NCBI GenBank assembly: GCA_003254925.1
Contig: QANZ01015150.1
Coordinates: 48,539 to 112,538, forward strand
DNA from: Chamaecrista fasciculata
Taxonomy: Eukaryota; Streptophyta; Magnoliopsida; Fabales; Fabaceae
Reading direction: 5' to 3'
DNA length: 64,000 nt
The translations under genes and the position numbers were made by a program. This document shows, one piece after another, positions 12,300-24,383 of the stretch. The notes under the pieces were generated by a model that worked only from the letters and a program-made list of their open reading frames with translations, searched no databases and was not told the origin of the DNA. Numbering within the stretch: the stretch's first letter is position 1; every line of letters begins with the position of its first letter.

Positions 12300-12764
12300 A
12301 AAAAGAATCCCGTGAAGTAATGTAAAATCTTTTCAAATCATGTCTGATGCAAAAGCATCATTTACAACGAGTTTTTTTCTTGCTAATATTAATTTCAAAT
12401 TTTAAAATATAAATCAAGTTATAAAATTATTAAACACAGATCATATTTCTTTATATTTTGATTGCCGGTTTCTTAATCTATATAAAGTGGCATAAAATAT
12501 TAAATAAAAAAAATGAACTATTACAAAATCAAATAAAACTTCACTCTTTAATTGATTAAAATATAATAAAGCGTATTATTGTAAAACTTCACTCTTTTTA
12601 AATTTTTTAAAATATTTATATGCATGTGCAAAACTGACTAATCAAATTATTTATATTTATATTTATTCTTAGATTTAGTAGCAAGAGATTGGTTTGTAAA
12701 ACTTAGTGATGATGGCCCTCTCCTCCTTGTATTAGAGGATGTTGTGAATGAGCGTTTGCTGTAT
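12300..12764. other. Upstream region of PKS copy 1
   Basis: AT-rich DNA between the copy 1 promoter and the solo LTR. A small palindrome, TGATGCAAAAGCATCA (12345-12360), is the only structured sequence seen. The ACTTCTTCAATGA block found upstream of other copies was not found here, so the distal promoter may have been lost. Confidence 0.5.
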
Positions 12765-12769
12765 GTTCT

Positions 12770-14659
12770 TGTTGGACTAAATTTTGATATAATTAATTAT
12801 TTATGTTTTTGATAATTTGCAAAAATTTTATTTGACTATGTGTTTGGACTATATTGCAATATCTAGAATGTTTCATCAAGCACAGGGACTAGTCTGTAAT
12901 AACTGAATGTATTTATGTCCCTTTTTGTGCTTTTGGCTCAAGGATCATTTTGTATGTCTTGGACTCTTGGTATCATACGTATTATAAGACAAGCATGATG
13001 ACCTCCACACCTTCATATATTATTTTATAATGAGATCATGAAAAGTATATTATAGAAAGAGAATTAATGGAAACATATTGTATTGATTTATCATTTCTCT
13101 TTGGTCCATGAAGTTTAAATTAATTTATTAATTCTTTATCTTGAAAATCAGAATTTATGAGCACATTCTTTATTGAAATACGTTTTGTCCATGTGCCAAA
13201 ATTAAGTCATGCTTGTTTTGGAAATATATAATTTCATGGCATGAATTTTGACCTTATCATAAAATGCTTGGATTGAATGTATTATCTCTTTTAATGCATT
13301 ATCTTCTTCCTTAATAAAATCTGATATTGGTGTTAATCATGCTTTATTGATAGAATTAATTTGTCTCTCTCTTCTCTCCTATGATTAATGCTAAAACGCC
13401 TATTTTCATGAGAGAAAATGAGTTGAAGGAGCCTGATTATAAATGACGTGATTCTCACTCATATTGCACAAAACTTGCCTACAATTTCGGCCAATCAAGA
13501 TTAAGTCTTAAAATTGATTATTTCCTTTTTCTATTCGCAGGCTAATGAAAATTCAGAGCTACAAATCATTATATTCCATATGCGAAAGAAAATAGTTGTT
13601 TTTGCTCTCCACTCAAACTCTCTCCAACTGTCATGTCAAGTTTGGGTATAAAAGAATGAAGTCTTGAAGATGTAGACAAGAGCCAACAAGCCAAAACGAA
13701 TTGTTGTGTGCAAATCAACTAGGTTCCATACATTCTTCCTTCCTGCTGTGTGCAGACATCCTTCTTGCTGTGTGCAGACTTCCTGAAGCTTTGTGCTTCT
13801 TGTTCCTGAGCGAAAATCTCTTTGTGAGATAAATCAAAAATCTTCTTCATCTTGTATTCTTGAGTGTGAAATCTTTAAGGAAGTGATAGTGAGCTCTTAG
13901 GGTGAAACCAGTGTTGGTGAACCGTGTGTGGTTCCTTGTAGAGCAATATACTTAGATACTTTCCTTAGAGTCATTTGGGTTGTGTGTAAAACCAAGTTGG
14001 TTATCCCGTGTTGTATGCTTTAAGGAAGTGAAGGTGAACTCCTAGGGTGAAACCTTTGTAGGTGAGCCGTGTGTGGTTCCGTAAGGAGTAATATACCGAG
14101 AGACTTGCCTTAGAGCGTATGTGGGTTAAGTTGTAAAACCTGTAGGGTGATCCCAAGCTTCGTGCAGATTGTATTTTGATATAATATATAAAGAGACCTC
14201 TAGCTGGTTGGTTAGAGGTGTGGATGTAGGATAAGGGAAATTTCCGTATCAAGGATCATACCCTTATTTGAACCACTAAAAGTTTTGGTGTGTTTGTTCC
14301 TTAACTTAACTCTTTACATTTCCTGAATATTTATTTTTGTTAAGGAAACTGTTTTTACGTACTTCCTGAACATTTTATTCTACACTGATTTTAAAGGAAG
14401 CTGCGTCCAGGAACATTGTTATTTCCTAACAATATTTTTCAAGGAAGTACGTTCAAGGAAGTGTCAGACTTCCTGACAAGGCTTTTTCAAGGAAATATAT
14501 TTTCAAGAACAACTTAGTTTTTGAATATACTCTTCTAAGTATAAGGAACTGTCATACTTCCTCTGGAAGCTTTTCAAGGAACGAATTTTCAGGAAAAGAT
14601 TTTAAAGTTTCCAATTCACCCCCCCTCTTGGGATATTTTCACTATCTTATTTTCTAACA
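12770..14659 (+). mobile_element. Solo LTR, copia type, 1.9 kb
   Basis: The element begins TGTTGGACTAAATTTTG, ends ATTTTCTAACA, and is bounded by the exact 5-bp duplication GTTCT (12765-12769 and 14660-14664). A TATA box, GGGTATAAAAG, lies at about 13645. The end reads AATTCACCCCCCCTCTTGGG, well known from copia-type LTR ends in plants. An internal stretch is duplicated in tandem (about 13870-13992 and 14020-14142, sharing GGTGAACC/GGTGAGCCGTGTGTGGTTCC). There is no gag-pol, so it is a solo LTR. It sits about 0.5 kb upstream of the copy 1 TATA box and could affect that gene's promoter. Confidence 0.85.
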
Positions 14660-14664
14660 GTTCT

Positions 14665-15660
14665 GTTTTCAGGTTTAATGCATTTCTACTTTTATCTAAA
14701 AAAAAAAACTGACTGATTTTATATATTTGTTTTTCTATCCTGGGAAATTGAGAATTTGAGATGTGGCTTACTTGTTCAGTCACATACTGTTAACACTAAT
14801 AAACATTATTAATATGTTTTTTTTTTAAGGAAAATACACGTGATTTCTTTTGAAGTTAGGACCAACCTTACAAAGAAAACACATATATCTAGCCAATACC
14901 CACTTGTGGGAGGCACAGGTTGTCTTGCCTTAAAATTGTTAAATAAATATGTGAGGATTATTTTGCGATCATACCAAACAAACAAAAAAATAGTCTAAAG
15001 CATCCAATTATCAACAATTTGCTCGTTGCATAATTTAGTAATATATGATTAAAACACTTTAGAAAAAAATTATTGTAGTTGTAGTTAGTTCACTTCAATA
15101 TTATCTCATTCATGAGGTTCTCAAATATGATTTGTATGACTTTTCATGTTTCCCAATTATCATGATATTTCCTAACCATAATTGTTATGAAAAGTTAACA
15201 ATGATTAGGGAAGAAAAGTTAAGATCAACTATGTAAGCTGTAAGCAGTACTTCTTCAACCTTTAATTTGAATAATTTATTTCTTAGGTTGATCCTAACAT
15301 TTTTTCATTAATCATTAATTTAATCTCGCTTTAAGTATATGAATTATTAGATGTCAAAATGTTAAAGGTATGTTTGTTCTCCTATTTTCAGTTTTAATTT
15401 TTAATGGAAATACAAAATATAATTGACAATGTGTTTGTTACAAAATTTGTGAAGAAACATTTTCTGAAAGAGGTTAAAATATAGGAAACTTTAAAAAAAA
15501 GTGTTTTCATTATTTCTAATTTTAGGAAATCGAGCCAAATGTCAGTGGTGTAGTCGAGTAATAAGGACTCATATATTTTTAACCAATTTTCAAGGATATA
15601 TTCACATCTTGACTTTAGGTATAGAATAATCTTAAATATTTGAACCAGTTATTTTATCTA
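14665..15660. other. Intergenic with a 29-bp imperfect inverted repeat
   Basis: No gene seen. The arms 15201-15229 and 15287-15315 form an imperfect inverted repeat with about 24 of 29 positions paired. Each arm contains a version of GTTGATCTTAAC, the motif that recurs near the PKS genes. Confidence 0.55.
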
Positions 15661-15667
15661 TTGAAGG

Positions 15668-16711
15668 GTGTCTTTGGATTAGAAGTAGGTAATAAAATGA
15701 TGATTTTATGTAATGAAATGGTAATGAGAAAATTATGTAATGAAAATGGTGTTTGGATTAGTTTGAGATGTAATGAAAAAAATAGGATGTGAAATTATGA
15801 AAAATGGTATGTAATGATTGTGGTTGGTTGAAATAAATATATGGGTTTTTTTAAATTGTATAGGGGTAGAATTGATAATTGATAATGGAAATAGATAGAA
15901 ATAAAAAAATAATATTTTGACTTTTTGGTTGTGGTGGTTATGAAATGAAATGGTAATGAAATTGTCTCGGAATTTGTGCTAGATGTGAATATTTGTAATG
16001 AAGGTTGGAGTAGTATTATGTAATGAAATGAAAAGACCAAAATGTAAATAACATGAAAATTTTTAAAAACCTACCATTTGGTCTATGATTTTATATAAAT
16101 TGAACGAATCNNNNNNNNNNNNNNNNNNNNNNNNNNNNNNNNNNNNNNNNNNNNNNNNNNNNNNNNNNNNNNNNNNNNNNNNNNNNNNNNNNNNNNNNNN
16201 NNNNNNNNNNNNNNNNNNNNNNNNNNNNNNNNNNNNNNNNNNNNNNNNNNNNNNNNNNNNNNNNNNNNNNNNNNNNNNNNNNNNNNNNNNNNNNNNNNNN
16301 NNNNNNNNNNNNNNNNNNNNNNNNNNNNNNNNNNNNNNNNNNNNNNNNNNNNNNNNNNNNNNNNNNNNNNNNNNGGGGGTGAATAAGAAAAAGAGGAAGA
16401 AAAAAGAAAAAATGTTGAGTGGAGAGAGAAAGTTGTAAGTGTAATAAATGAGGGTATTGAAAATTACTATTTTGCTAAATAGTTTTTTTATATTTGTATT
16501 AGAGTATAGGTAATTATAGGTATTTGAGTAGGGGTATGTTAGTAATTGGATATGAAATATGTAATGAAATGAGTTTGTAATGAAGTGATATTTTTGTAAT
16601 GACTTTATAATTGAAAAACAAACACTCATATAGCACTGTAGCTTAAGTTATGTAATGGAAATGGATATAATAAAATTGTAATGAGTTTATATTGTTAAAC
16701 CAAACACACTC
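15668..16711. mobile_element. Non-autonomous DNA transposon, gap inside
   Basis: The ends are inverted: GGTGTCTTTGGATTA on the left, and on the right the complement AGTGTGTTTGGTTTAACA. The interior is dominated by variants of GTAATGAAATGGTAATGA on both sides. This GTGTTTGG-type terminus is typical of plant MITE-like elements. There is no coding capacity, and an assembly gap removes part of the middle. The target duplication is not certain. Confidence 0.6.
16111..16374. other. Assembly gap (264 N)
   Basis: A run of N inside the non-autonomous element. Reading frames drawn through it have no meaning. Confidence 0.99.
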
Positions 16712-16990
16712 GAAGTGTCTATAAATTAGCTGAAAAAATTAGTCATTGTTGTCAGCAATCTTTGATTACTTATGAAAAAAAAAATACTTTCATTATGGAA
16801 AAAAAACTTAAAAAGTACATGAAAATTATAATGCCTGATTCCTATATTTGAAAACCGTTTTTTAAAATTAATTCGAGATTTCATAACATCTCGTAATATT
16901 TTTTTTGTTTTTTAGATTTTAAAAACAGTTTTCGATCTTTTGAATTTTAAAACCAAATAAAAACAACAATGTAATCAAACAAATGTTTTA

Positions 16991-18761
16991 GGGTCTGTTT
17001 GGGAGACACTAAATCCTAATTCAATCCATTCCAATTTCATCCAAATGGATGAGATGAGATTATTTTTTATTTGGATGAGATGAGATGATGTATTGGTGTT
17101 TGGGTGCTTTTAGTGATAATGATGTTAAATAGGGTGTGAAATTACATAAAAGGGTATGTAATGATTGTGGTTGGTAGAATTAAGTTGATGGATTTTTGTT
17201 ATTTGTATAGGGGTAGAAATGGTAGGAAATAATGAGATGAGATGGAGATAATGAGATGAGATTAGATGAGATGATATTGGGAAGTGTGATATGGTATTGG
17301 AAATTGTGAGGATGAGAAAATTTTGGATTGAGGGTTAGGGGTCAATCCAAATCCAAGTAGATGAGATTAGGGGTCAATCCAAATAATATTGGAATTATTT
17401 TTAAGAATACAATTTGGTTCATAAATTCGAACTGTTCCAATTAATCAATCTCTAACATGTGTAAATGATAACTCGGGCCTTGTAGAAAACCCCAATCATT
17501 AATAATGGGGTCTATTTATGAAATTGAACGACATTAAAATAACAAATAATAGTTTGAGGACCAAATAGCAAATTACAAAACAACACTAAATTCTAATAAA
17601 ATGTGTGGTGAAAGGTTCATTTTGGTCCTAAATGTATGACCTAATATTCATTTTGGTCCATTATTTTTTTAAATGCTCAAATTGGTCCTAAATGTTAGCA
17701 AAATGATTAATGGTGGACCAAAATGAACATTATGGCAAACATTTAGGACCAAATTAACCCTTTAACCCTTTACTTTTGAATCCAATGATTCAAGCCTGTA
17801 CATACACATTATTTTGTATTTGGTCCCTAAAAAAATATTACCGTTTATTTATTTTTCCTTCAATAGATGTTAAAAAAAACATACATCCCTTGATATCAGC
17901 GGCCATTATTTGTCTTATTTGACAAAAAAATATGGATAGAACCATTCTCCACATATATAGAACATATCCAAACTCAAAATAATCGAAAATTGAAGAAAAT
18001 ACAGTATATGAGATTCTTATTTTATGCCCATTTCAGTAATTTTCTATCATTCATCAATAAAAAACTGTATTGCTCAAGCAATAGAGATTTACAGTTTATC
18101 TCTCTCTCCATCAATCACTCTTACATCAAAGTTTTATATTCAATTTTTGATTTGATTAAGAGAGAGATAAACTATAAAAAGTTCATTGCTTAAGCAATGG
18201 ATCTTTTTATAGCATTACTCTTTCTATAATAATATAAGAGACAAGTATGATTGAAGAATGAGGAATATTGCAACTAAAAAAATAATAATATTGTAAATTT
18301 TTTGTTTAATTAAATTAATATAAATTATATATATATATATATAAATAAGAGTGTGTGTGGGGTGAGTGAGAGAGAAAGAGAGAGAGGTGTATGTGTGTGT
18401 GTGAGAGAGAGAAAGAGAAAAAGTGTGTGAGTGGAAAAGATAAAAAAAATGATAAGAAATGATAGATAGAGAGAGAGAAAATTATAAGTGTAATAAATGA
18501 GGGTATGTAAAATTACTATTTTGTCTAGTTCTTTTTTTTATATTTGTATTAAAGTATAGGTAATTATAGGTGTATAAGTAGAGATAGATTAGTAATTGTA
18601 AGAGAAAATGAGATGATGTTGTGAATGAGATAATGATGTGGATGAGATAAGATGAGATGGAGGTTCCAAAAAACACCCAACCATTACTGTTCATCCAATC
18701 CTAAGATGAGATTAAGATTGAATGAGATGGGATTGGATGAAGTGTGCTCCCAAACATGCCC
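16991..18761. mobile_element. Harbinger-like non-autonomous element A
   Basis: The terminal inverted repeats GGGTCTGTTTGGGAG (left) and CTCCCAAACATGCCC (right) are flanked by a TTA target duplication (16988-16990 and 18762-18764), which is the signature of PIF/Harbinger (Tourist-like) elements. Inside are an inverted pair of TTTTGGTCCTAAATGT / ACATTTAGGACCAAA (about 17625-17755) and a strong hairpin (18068-18201), both probably older nested elements, plus GA/GT-rich simple sequence (about 18340-18480). No transposase is present. A second copy lies at 47346-48988. Confidence 0.8.
18068..18201. repeat. Long hairpin inside element A
   Basis: The left arm (18068-18107) and right arm (18160-18201) are inverted copies. 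Both carry ATTGCTCAAGCAAT or ATTGCTTAAGCAAT and an AGTTTATCTCTCTCT block. The arms are about 40 nt with a 52-nt loop. It may be a nested MITE or a precursor of small RNAs. Confidence 0.6.
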
Positions 18762-20256
18762 TTAGTTTTTTGTTTTTAAGATTAAAAAAAACTGTTCTTA
18801 TAAACGAAAATCAAACAGGCCCATAGTTATTCAAATTAGCATAATTTTTATATAAATAAGAGCAAAATTCTAATTTTATTTATAAAATAATATGTTTGTT
18901 AAATATAAAAATCTTAAAAATAAAAATATAATTTTAAAAAATAAATGTAAGAAATAAAATTAAGAAATATTTACTTAAACCAAATACACCCCTTATATAT
19001 ATATATATTGTGTGCATGATTTCTTTGAATTATTTCATGTTATATATATATATAATCATAATTAGTAGTGTAAAAAAAATATCTTGGATTTTCTTCTCAT
19101 TAAAAAACTTCTTAGTAAAGATATAAAAACTTTATAGAAGTCTAAATATTTTTTTTTTGGTTACAAAGTCTAAATCTTTTTCTTTAACATTTTATTGTTT
19201 TCTTAAAAAAAATAAAAGATACAACTATGCTTCAAAACTCTAACATCCAACAAACTACTTATATATATAGTTATATACCTAGATAAAAATTTTAAACACT
19301 ATATGTCTAACCATATACTTTCTATATGTTTGACAAATTTGTGCAAAAAAAAAATATATGTTTGACAAATATAAACAGTGCGGTTGTGAAAAAGTCGATT
19401 CAAAGGACTTTGTTGAAGGAATTATGAATTGGTACGGCTTGAAATTAAGCGTTGTTTTTATCTCTTATATTTTATATATATAGTATATATATATATATAT
19501 TATAGTATAAAATTAATAAATTAAATAAGTTTACTGTTTCAGTTTTCTGTTTTCTGTTAGAGTAGTTTTTCTATTTTTTCTGTTAGCCTTGTAAATGGCT
19601 TGTTGCTTACGCTTCCAGTTTTCTTTCTGTTTTGGGCCTTTGTTATTTTGGGCCTTTCCTCGCTGTATAAATTTCAGTCTGTGCTTCAATAGTTCAATTA
19701 TATTCATTCAAGTTTTTATCAGAAATATTTCTCTCTATAATATCATATCTCTACCAACACTTTAACGAGTTTCTTCTCGATAGACCAATAAGGATCGAAA
19801 TACTTAGAAGGTTTCGATTTAGGGTTTTTTCTTTCTTTTTCCTGCCTTCTGTTTGGACTTTGACCCTCCTAACTAAAACAAATGTCAAAATACATTTTTG
19901 GTCTTATATTTTTTGTTTAGGTCTCAATTTAGTCATTTATATCTTTTTATTATATTTTTTTATCTCATACTTTTGCTCAGATTTCAATTTGCTCCAGTAT
20001 CTTTTGTTGTGGTACTTTTAGTTCCCTATATTTTGCTCATATTATAGAATTTGTCTCATGTATTTGCAAATGGTTATATATTATGGGATAAAGGTGGAAT
20101 TTTTTACAAAAATATGAGACTAAAACTATAATATAAAAATATGAGACTAATTCTGTATCTGACCAAAAGTATAACAAAAAAAAAATATGTAGAAACAAAT
20201 TGAGATCTGAGCAAAAGATATAAGGACGAGAAGTGCACTTCCCTTAAAAAAAGACG
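18762..20256. other. Intergenic, transposon debris
   Basis: An inverted-repeat end of another DNA element (minus strand GGGCCTGTTTGATTTTCG, up to about 18823) abuts element A, which may therefore be nested in it. The rest is AT-rich, with repeated GGTCTCATATTTTT-like phrases at 19890-20240. No gene was found. Confidence 0.5.
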
Positions 20257-20818
20257 AATCTAATGCAATGAGAATTTCTTCTATATTTGTTAGAAAATAA
20301 CCCAAGAGGGGGGGGGTGAATTGGAAACTTTAAAATCTTTTTGTGAAAAATTTGTTCCTTGAAAAACTTCCAGAGGAAGTATCACAGTTCCTTAGAATAG
20401 TGTATTCAAAAGTTGAGTTGTTCCTAAAAATATATATCCTTGAAAAAAGTCAGGAAATAAAAAGTTGAGTTGTCTCATATTTTTACAAAAAAAATTATAT
20501 TATGGGAGAATAATTTGTCTCATATTTGCTCATATTGTAGAATAATTTTTACAAAAAAATTATATTGTAAAATTATATATCTTTTAATTAATCTCATATT
20601 CTTTTGCTCAGTAAAATTATATTTTTACAAAAAAAATCTATAATTAAAATATATGATATTAATTCTATACCCGACCAAAAGATATAGAACAAAAAATATA
20701 ATAAAATAATATACAAGACCAAATTGAAATATAAACAAAAAAAAAATATGAGACCAAAAGTACACTTTGGCATCCAAAAGAAAAAAAATCTAATGCAATG
20801 AGAATTTCTTCTATATTT
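20257..20818. repeat. Segment bounded by 32-bp direct repeats
   Basis: The same 32 bases, beginning AATCTAATGCAATGAGAA, occur at 20257-20288 and 20787-20818. Between them lie an inverted LTR end and AT-rich DNA with GAGACCAAA phrases. This is too long for an ordinary target duplication and may reflect a local tandem duplication. Confidence 0.7.
20288..20460 (-). mobile_element. Copia-type LTR end fragment
   Basis: TGTTAGAAAATAACCCAAGA and the following 170 bases match the complement of the last part of the solo LTR at 12770-14659, including the G-run and the AATTGGAAACTTTAAAATC block. Only the 3' end is present, inverted relative to the first LTR. Confidence 0.75.
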
Positions 20819-22700
20819 AATTCATATAATTTGTTTGTTAGTTTGATCTTAACTTACTTTAGTCAAGTAAAACTTGTTATATTTATTACGATCTTGGTCA
20901 AAATTGAGACTTTCGTTAAGTTAATAATCACGTTTTTTTATTTGATTCTCAAAACATATTGTTTGGTCAAAATTAGAAATATTAATTGAGAAGGCATTTA
21001 ATTTCATTATAGTTTCAATAAAAGGCTAAGATCGACGTGAATGGGGGAAATTGAGAAAGTTAAGACCAAACTTACAACAAAATTATTGAAGCTTGTCCTT
21101 TTTTTTTTTTTTAATCATGAAACCAAAATGGTCTAAGTTAAATGTTGAACGTAATAGTTGTTGCATTGTCGTCCATCATTCTAAAGGTTGAAAAGTATAT
21201 TGATAATTAAGAAACACAATTAGTAAAATTATATAAGAGATTTTTTTTTATACAATAAAAGTTTAGGTGAGTTGGACTCGGAGGCTCACCAAAATCAGGA
21301 TATGCCTCCAGATTCTATGAGCGAGTGATTTACAGATCCCATACCAACAAGGCCTTTACATCGGCAGTAGAAATCAAATTCACATTCTTATGAATTATGA
21401 GTCAACTCCTTATTAATTTAGTCAACTTTTATTCGCCATACAAGAGAAGTGAAGGAAAAAAAAAACGTATACTTGAGGTGATATTAGACTTCTAGCTAAC
21501 CTCCATTGTTCATTTGCTGTCTTTCTCCCACTTGTTGTACGGCTTCCAAGTATAGCAAGTTTTTAAAAATAAAAAGAGTTAAGAGTTAAGACTGATTGAT
21601 ATTTTGATATCCTTATTGTTTTCTATTTTTTTTTAAAAAAAAAATCTTTGTTTGATAACATTATTTTTTAAATTTAATAATCTAAAAATTATTTTTAAAA
21701 CTTAAAAAACAACAAACTACTATAAAATATTCTAAACCTCAAACAATTTTAAAATAATTATTTTTAAAAATATGAGTTAAACAACTCTGAGTTATTCTAC
21801 TTTTGAATGAACTTTTTTTTTTTTCTCTTTGGACATGAAGTTCATAATCTTCGATAATATACTCGTGTCCATTTCTGTTATCAATTTATAAAATATACAA
21901 CAAAAAATTACTTTTCTTTCGTCTTCCAAAGTGTTACTTATTTTATCTTTTTATTTTTTGGCCCAAAAGTGTTATCTATCTATCATGATATCTTTGTTTA
22001 TTTATTATGATTGGTTATTCATAAAGTTTTTGTTACGTAATAAACTTTTATTAAAAATTCTCATAACAAAAATATAAAAAATTTTATCGAAGTATTGCCT
22101 TATTTCTTTTTCTCTACACAATAATTACTAAAATCGGACACTTAACCAAATGTATAAATACCTAAAATTCTTTTACTCGGATAAATACTCATGGCCTCAT
22201 AGGTTCTATATTTATATTATTTTAAAATTTTAAAAATCTCTTAAAATTATATATCAATATAAATTATAAAACATAAAGTAAATCAATAATTTAGTTCTTC
22301 AAATAAGACAAGGTAACACAAATTTTATTGCGAATATGATTTTTTTTCACATCATTCACCGAGTGTTATGTAAACGAATCATAATAAATTTGTCATTAAA
22401 TCTTTGTCAATGTCTTTAATAAAAATATCAAATCGATTAATTATAATTTTATTTTTTTGGTGATTAAATTTTTAAATTCTTATGACTAAATTAAAAAAAA
22501 ATGTCATTTGTTATGAACTAATTACTAAGTTATACTAAAATATTTAAGAAAATGAAAAGTACTAAGAAATTATTAGAAGATTTGACTAACTCCCAATATC
22601 TATTTTAATAATATTAAAATATAATTAAAATAATTATTTTTTATATTTACAAAATATTTTTAAATTAAAAAATAACATTTAATTATGATTTTCACGTGCA
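20819..22700. other. Intergenic, upstream of PKS copy 2
   Basis: Very AT-rich with many A/T runs. Apart from the SINE-like repeat at 21258-21430, no gene or element was recognised. Confidence 0.5.
21258..21430 (-). mobile_element. SINE-like repeat
   Basis: On the minus strand it runs from GTTGACTAAATTAATAAGGA to CCAACTCACCTAAAC. The last part, with CGCTCATAGA, GGCAT, TGGTGAGC and CCAACTCACCTAAAC, recurs at 39483-39576. Dispersed short copies with a shared 3' end fit a SINE family, but the pol III boxes are degenerate. Confidence 0.5.
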
Positions 22701-22767
22701 AAACCCCACCCATAATATTACTTTATTGTAACATTATTGGGTCTTTATATGACGATTCGGCCGTAAG

Positions 22768-22962
22768 GTTGATGTTAACTCACTTCTTCAATGACATAGG
22801 ATCTTGTCTGTTTAGAAAATAGATTAAATTAATAATAAGAACAGAGTGTGAATGATTGTTCTCTCCTCTTGTGCAGGAAAATAAAGCAAGTTGCTTCACG
22901 TGATCAATATTGAATGACGACATTTTTTAAAAAATAAGTTATTAATGAAGTTCCCTATAAAT
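22768..22962 (+). promoter_or_regulatory. Promoter of PKS copy 2
   Basis: In order: GTTGATGTTAAC (22768-22779) followed by TTCTTCAATGA, a G-box CACGTG (22897-22902), a TGACGACATTTT block, and the TATA box TATAAATA (22956-22963) preceded by AAGTTCC. The TTAAC...CAATGA block and the AAGTTCC-TATA core recur at copies 4 and 5. G-box/ACGT sites bind bZIP factors and are classic in chalcone synthase promoters; their use here is inferred. Confidence 0.65.
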
Positions 22963-23088
22963 AGGATATGCGTATCGTTTTGGTCCATACAAGGAAATAA
23001 GTGGCATACCCTTGTCTTCCCAAAAAGCCAGTGCTCTCTGTTTTCTAGTATACTAATTACAAAGGAGACCCCATTTCTCATATTACAA

Positions 23089-24383
23089 ATGGCAGAAGGA
23101 AGAAAGGGATTCGCCACAGTTCTTGCCATTGGCAGAGCTAATCCCGCCAACTTCATAATGCAGGATGACTACCCTGACTTCTACTTCCGTAGCACCAACA
23201 GCGAACACTTGGTTCCCTTGAAGCAGAAGTTCAAGCGCATGTGTATGTATTTATATAATATCACTCTGTTTTTCTTTCTTTCTTTCCCACCAGACTTTTC
23301 AAATGCCTTTTGTTATGTCATTATATTTCTCAGCATTGAACTAAATGTGGCTATAATATATGTACAGGTGATAATTCCATGATCAAGAAACGCCACTATT
23401 TGATTGACGACGAGATTTTGAAAAAGCACCCAAACTTATGCACCTTGGGAGCTAATTCATTGGACACACGTAGAGAGATTGTGACAGAGGCTGTTCCCAA
23501 GCTTGGGAAAGAAGCTGCCTTGAAAGCACTCAAAGAATGGGGCCAACCTCTTTCAAAACTGACTCATCTCATATTTTGCACTTCTTCATGCATTAACAGC
23601 ATTCCTGGTCCTGATTTTCATCTTGCTAAGATGATTGGGCTTCCTTCCCATGTCAACAGACTCAACATCTATGACCATGGCTGCCATGCTGGAGGCTCTG
23701 TCCTCCGTGTCGCCAAGGCATTGGCTGAGAGCATCCCTGGCTCGCGTGTGCTGGCAGTGTGTGCAGAGACAATGGCCACGTCATTTCAGGCACCAAATCC
23801 AGATCACATGGACATAGTTGTGGGACATTGCTTATTTGGTGATGGTGCGGCTGCCATGGTCATAGGTTGTGATCCAATTCCATCAGTAGAGCGTCCTCTT
23901 TTTGAGGTAGTGTTGGCTCAACAGACAACAGTGGGTGGATCTGAAACAGCAATTCATGGACATGCAACAGAGAAGGGACAAATATACTATTTGGGGAAAG
24001 AGATTCCATTTTGTGTATCAAGCAGTGTGAAGAAGTGCATGGTGGATGCATTCAGCTCACTTGGGATGGAGATGACTGATGGAGATTGGAACTCATTGTT
24101 CTATGTGGTGCATCCAGGTGGGAAAGCTGTATTGAATGGGCTTGAAGAAGAGCTGAAGTTAAAGGAAGAGAAGTTAGTAGCAAGCAGGAACATATTGAGG
24201 GATTATGGGAACATGTGGAGTCCATGTGTGTTCTTTGTGTTGGATGAGATGAGGAAGAAGTCATCAAATGAAGGAAAGAGTACAACAGGAGAAGGATGTG
24301 ATTGGGGTGCACTCTTAACCTTTGGGCCTGGACTCACTGTGGAGACAGTTGTGTTGCATTCTGTCTCACTCAAGGATTATTAA
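23089..24383 (+). CDS. Type III polyketide synthase, copy 2
   Basis: Exons 23089-23242 and 23368-24383 are joined across a 125-bp GT-AG intron that splits the Cys52 codon, giving 389 residues. It has the same catalytic set as the other copies (Cys157, His300, Asn333, Phe208). The CoA-tunnel position matching Lys62 of chalcone synthase is Asn54. It differs from copy 1 at Phe22, Pro43 and Leu75. The ATG in ACAAATGGC is chosen because the earlier in-frame ATG at 22945 lies before the TATA box. The downstream ATG at 23379 is Met56 inside exon 2, not a start. Intron length and the codons of the middle region place it closest to copy 5. No clear AATAAA was found in the 200 bases after the stop. Confidence 0.95.

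Noticed and set aside
22945..23088. Upstream in-frame ATG for PKS copy 2
   Set aside because: It lies before the TATA box at 22956 and so should not be transcribed.
23379..24383. A separate 334-residue protein starting in exon 2
   Set aside because: This ATG is residue 56 of the spliced PKS. The bases before it are the intron acceptor and the conserved split Cys codon.
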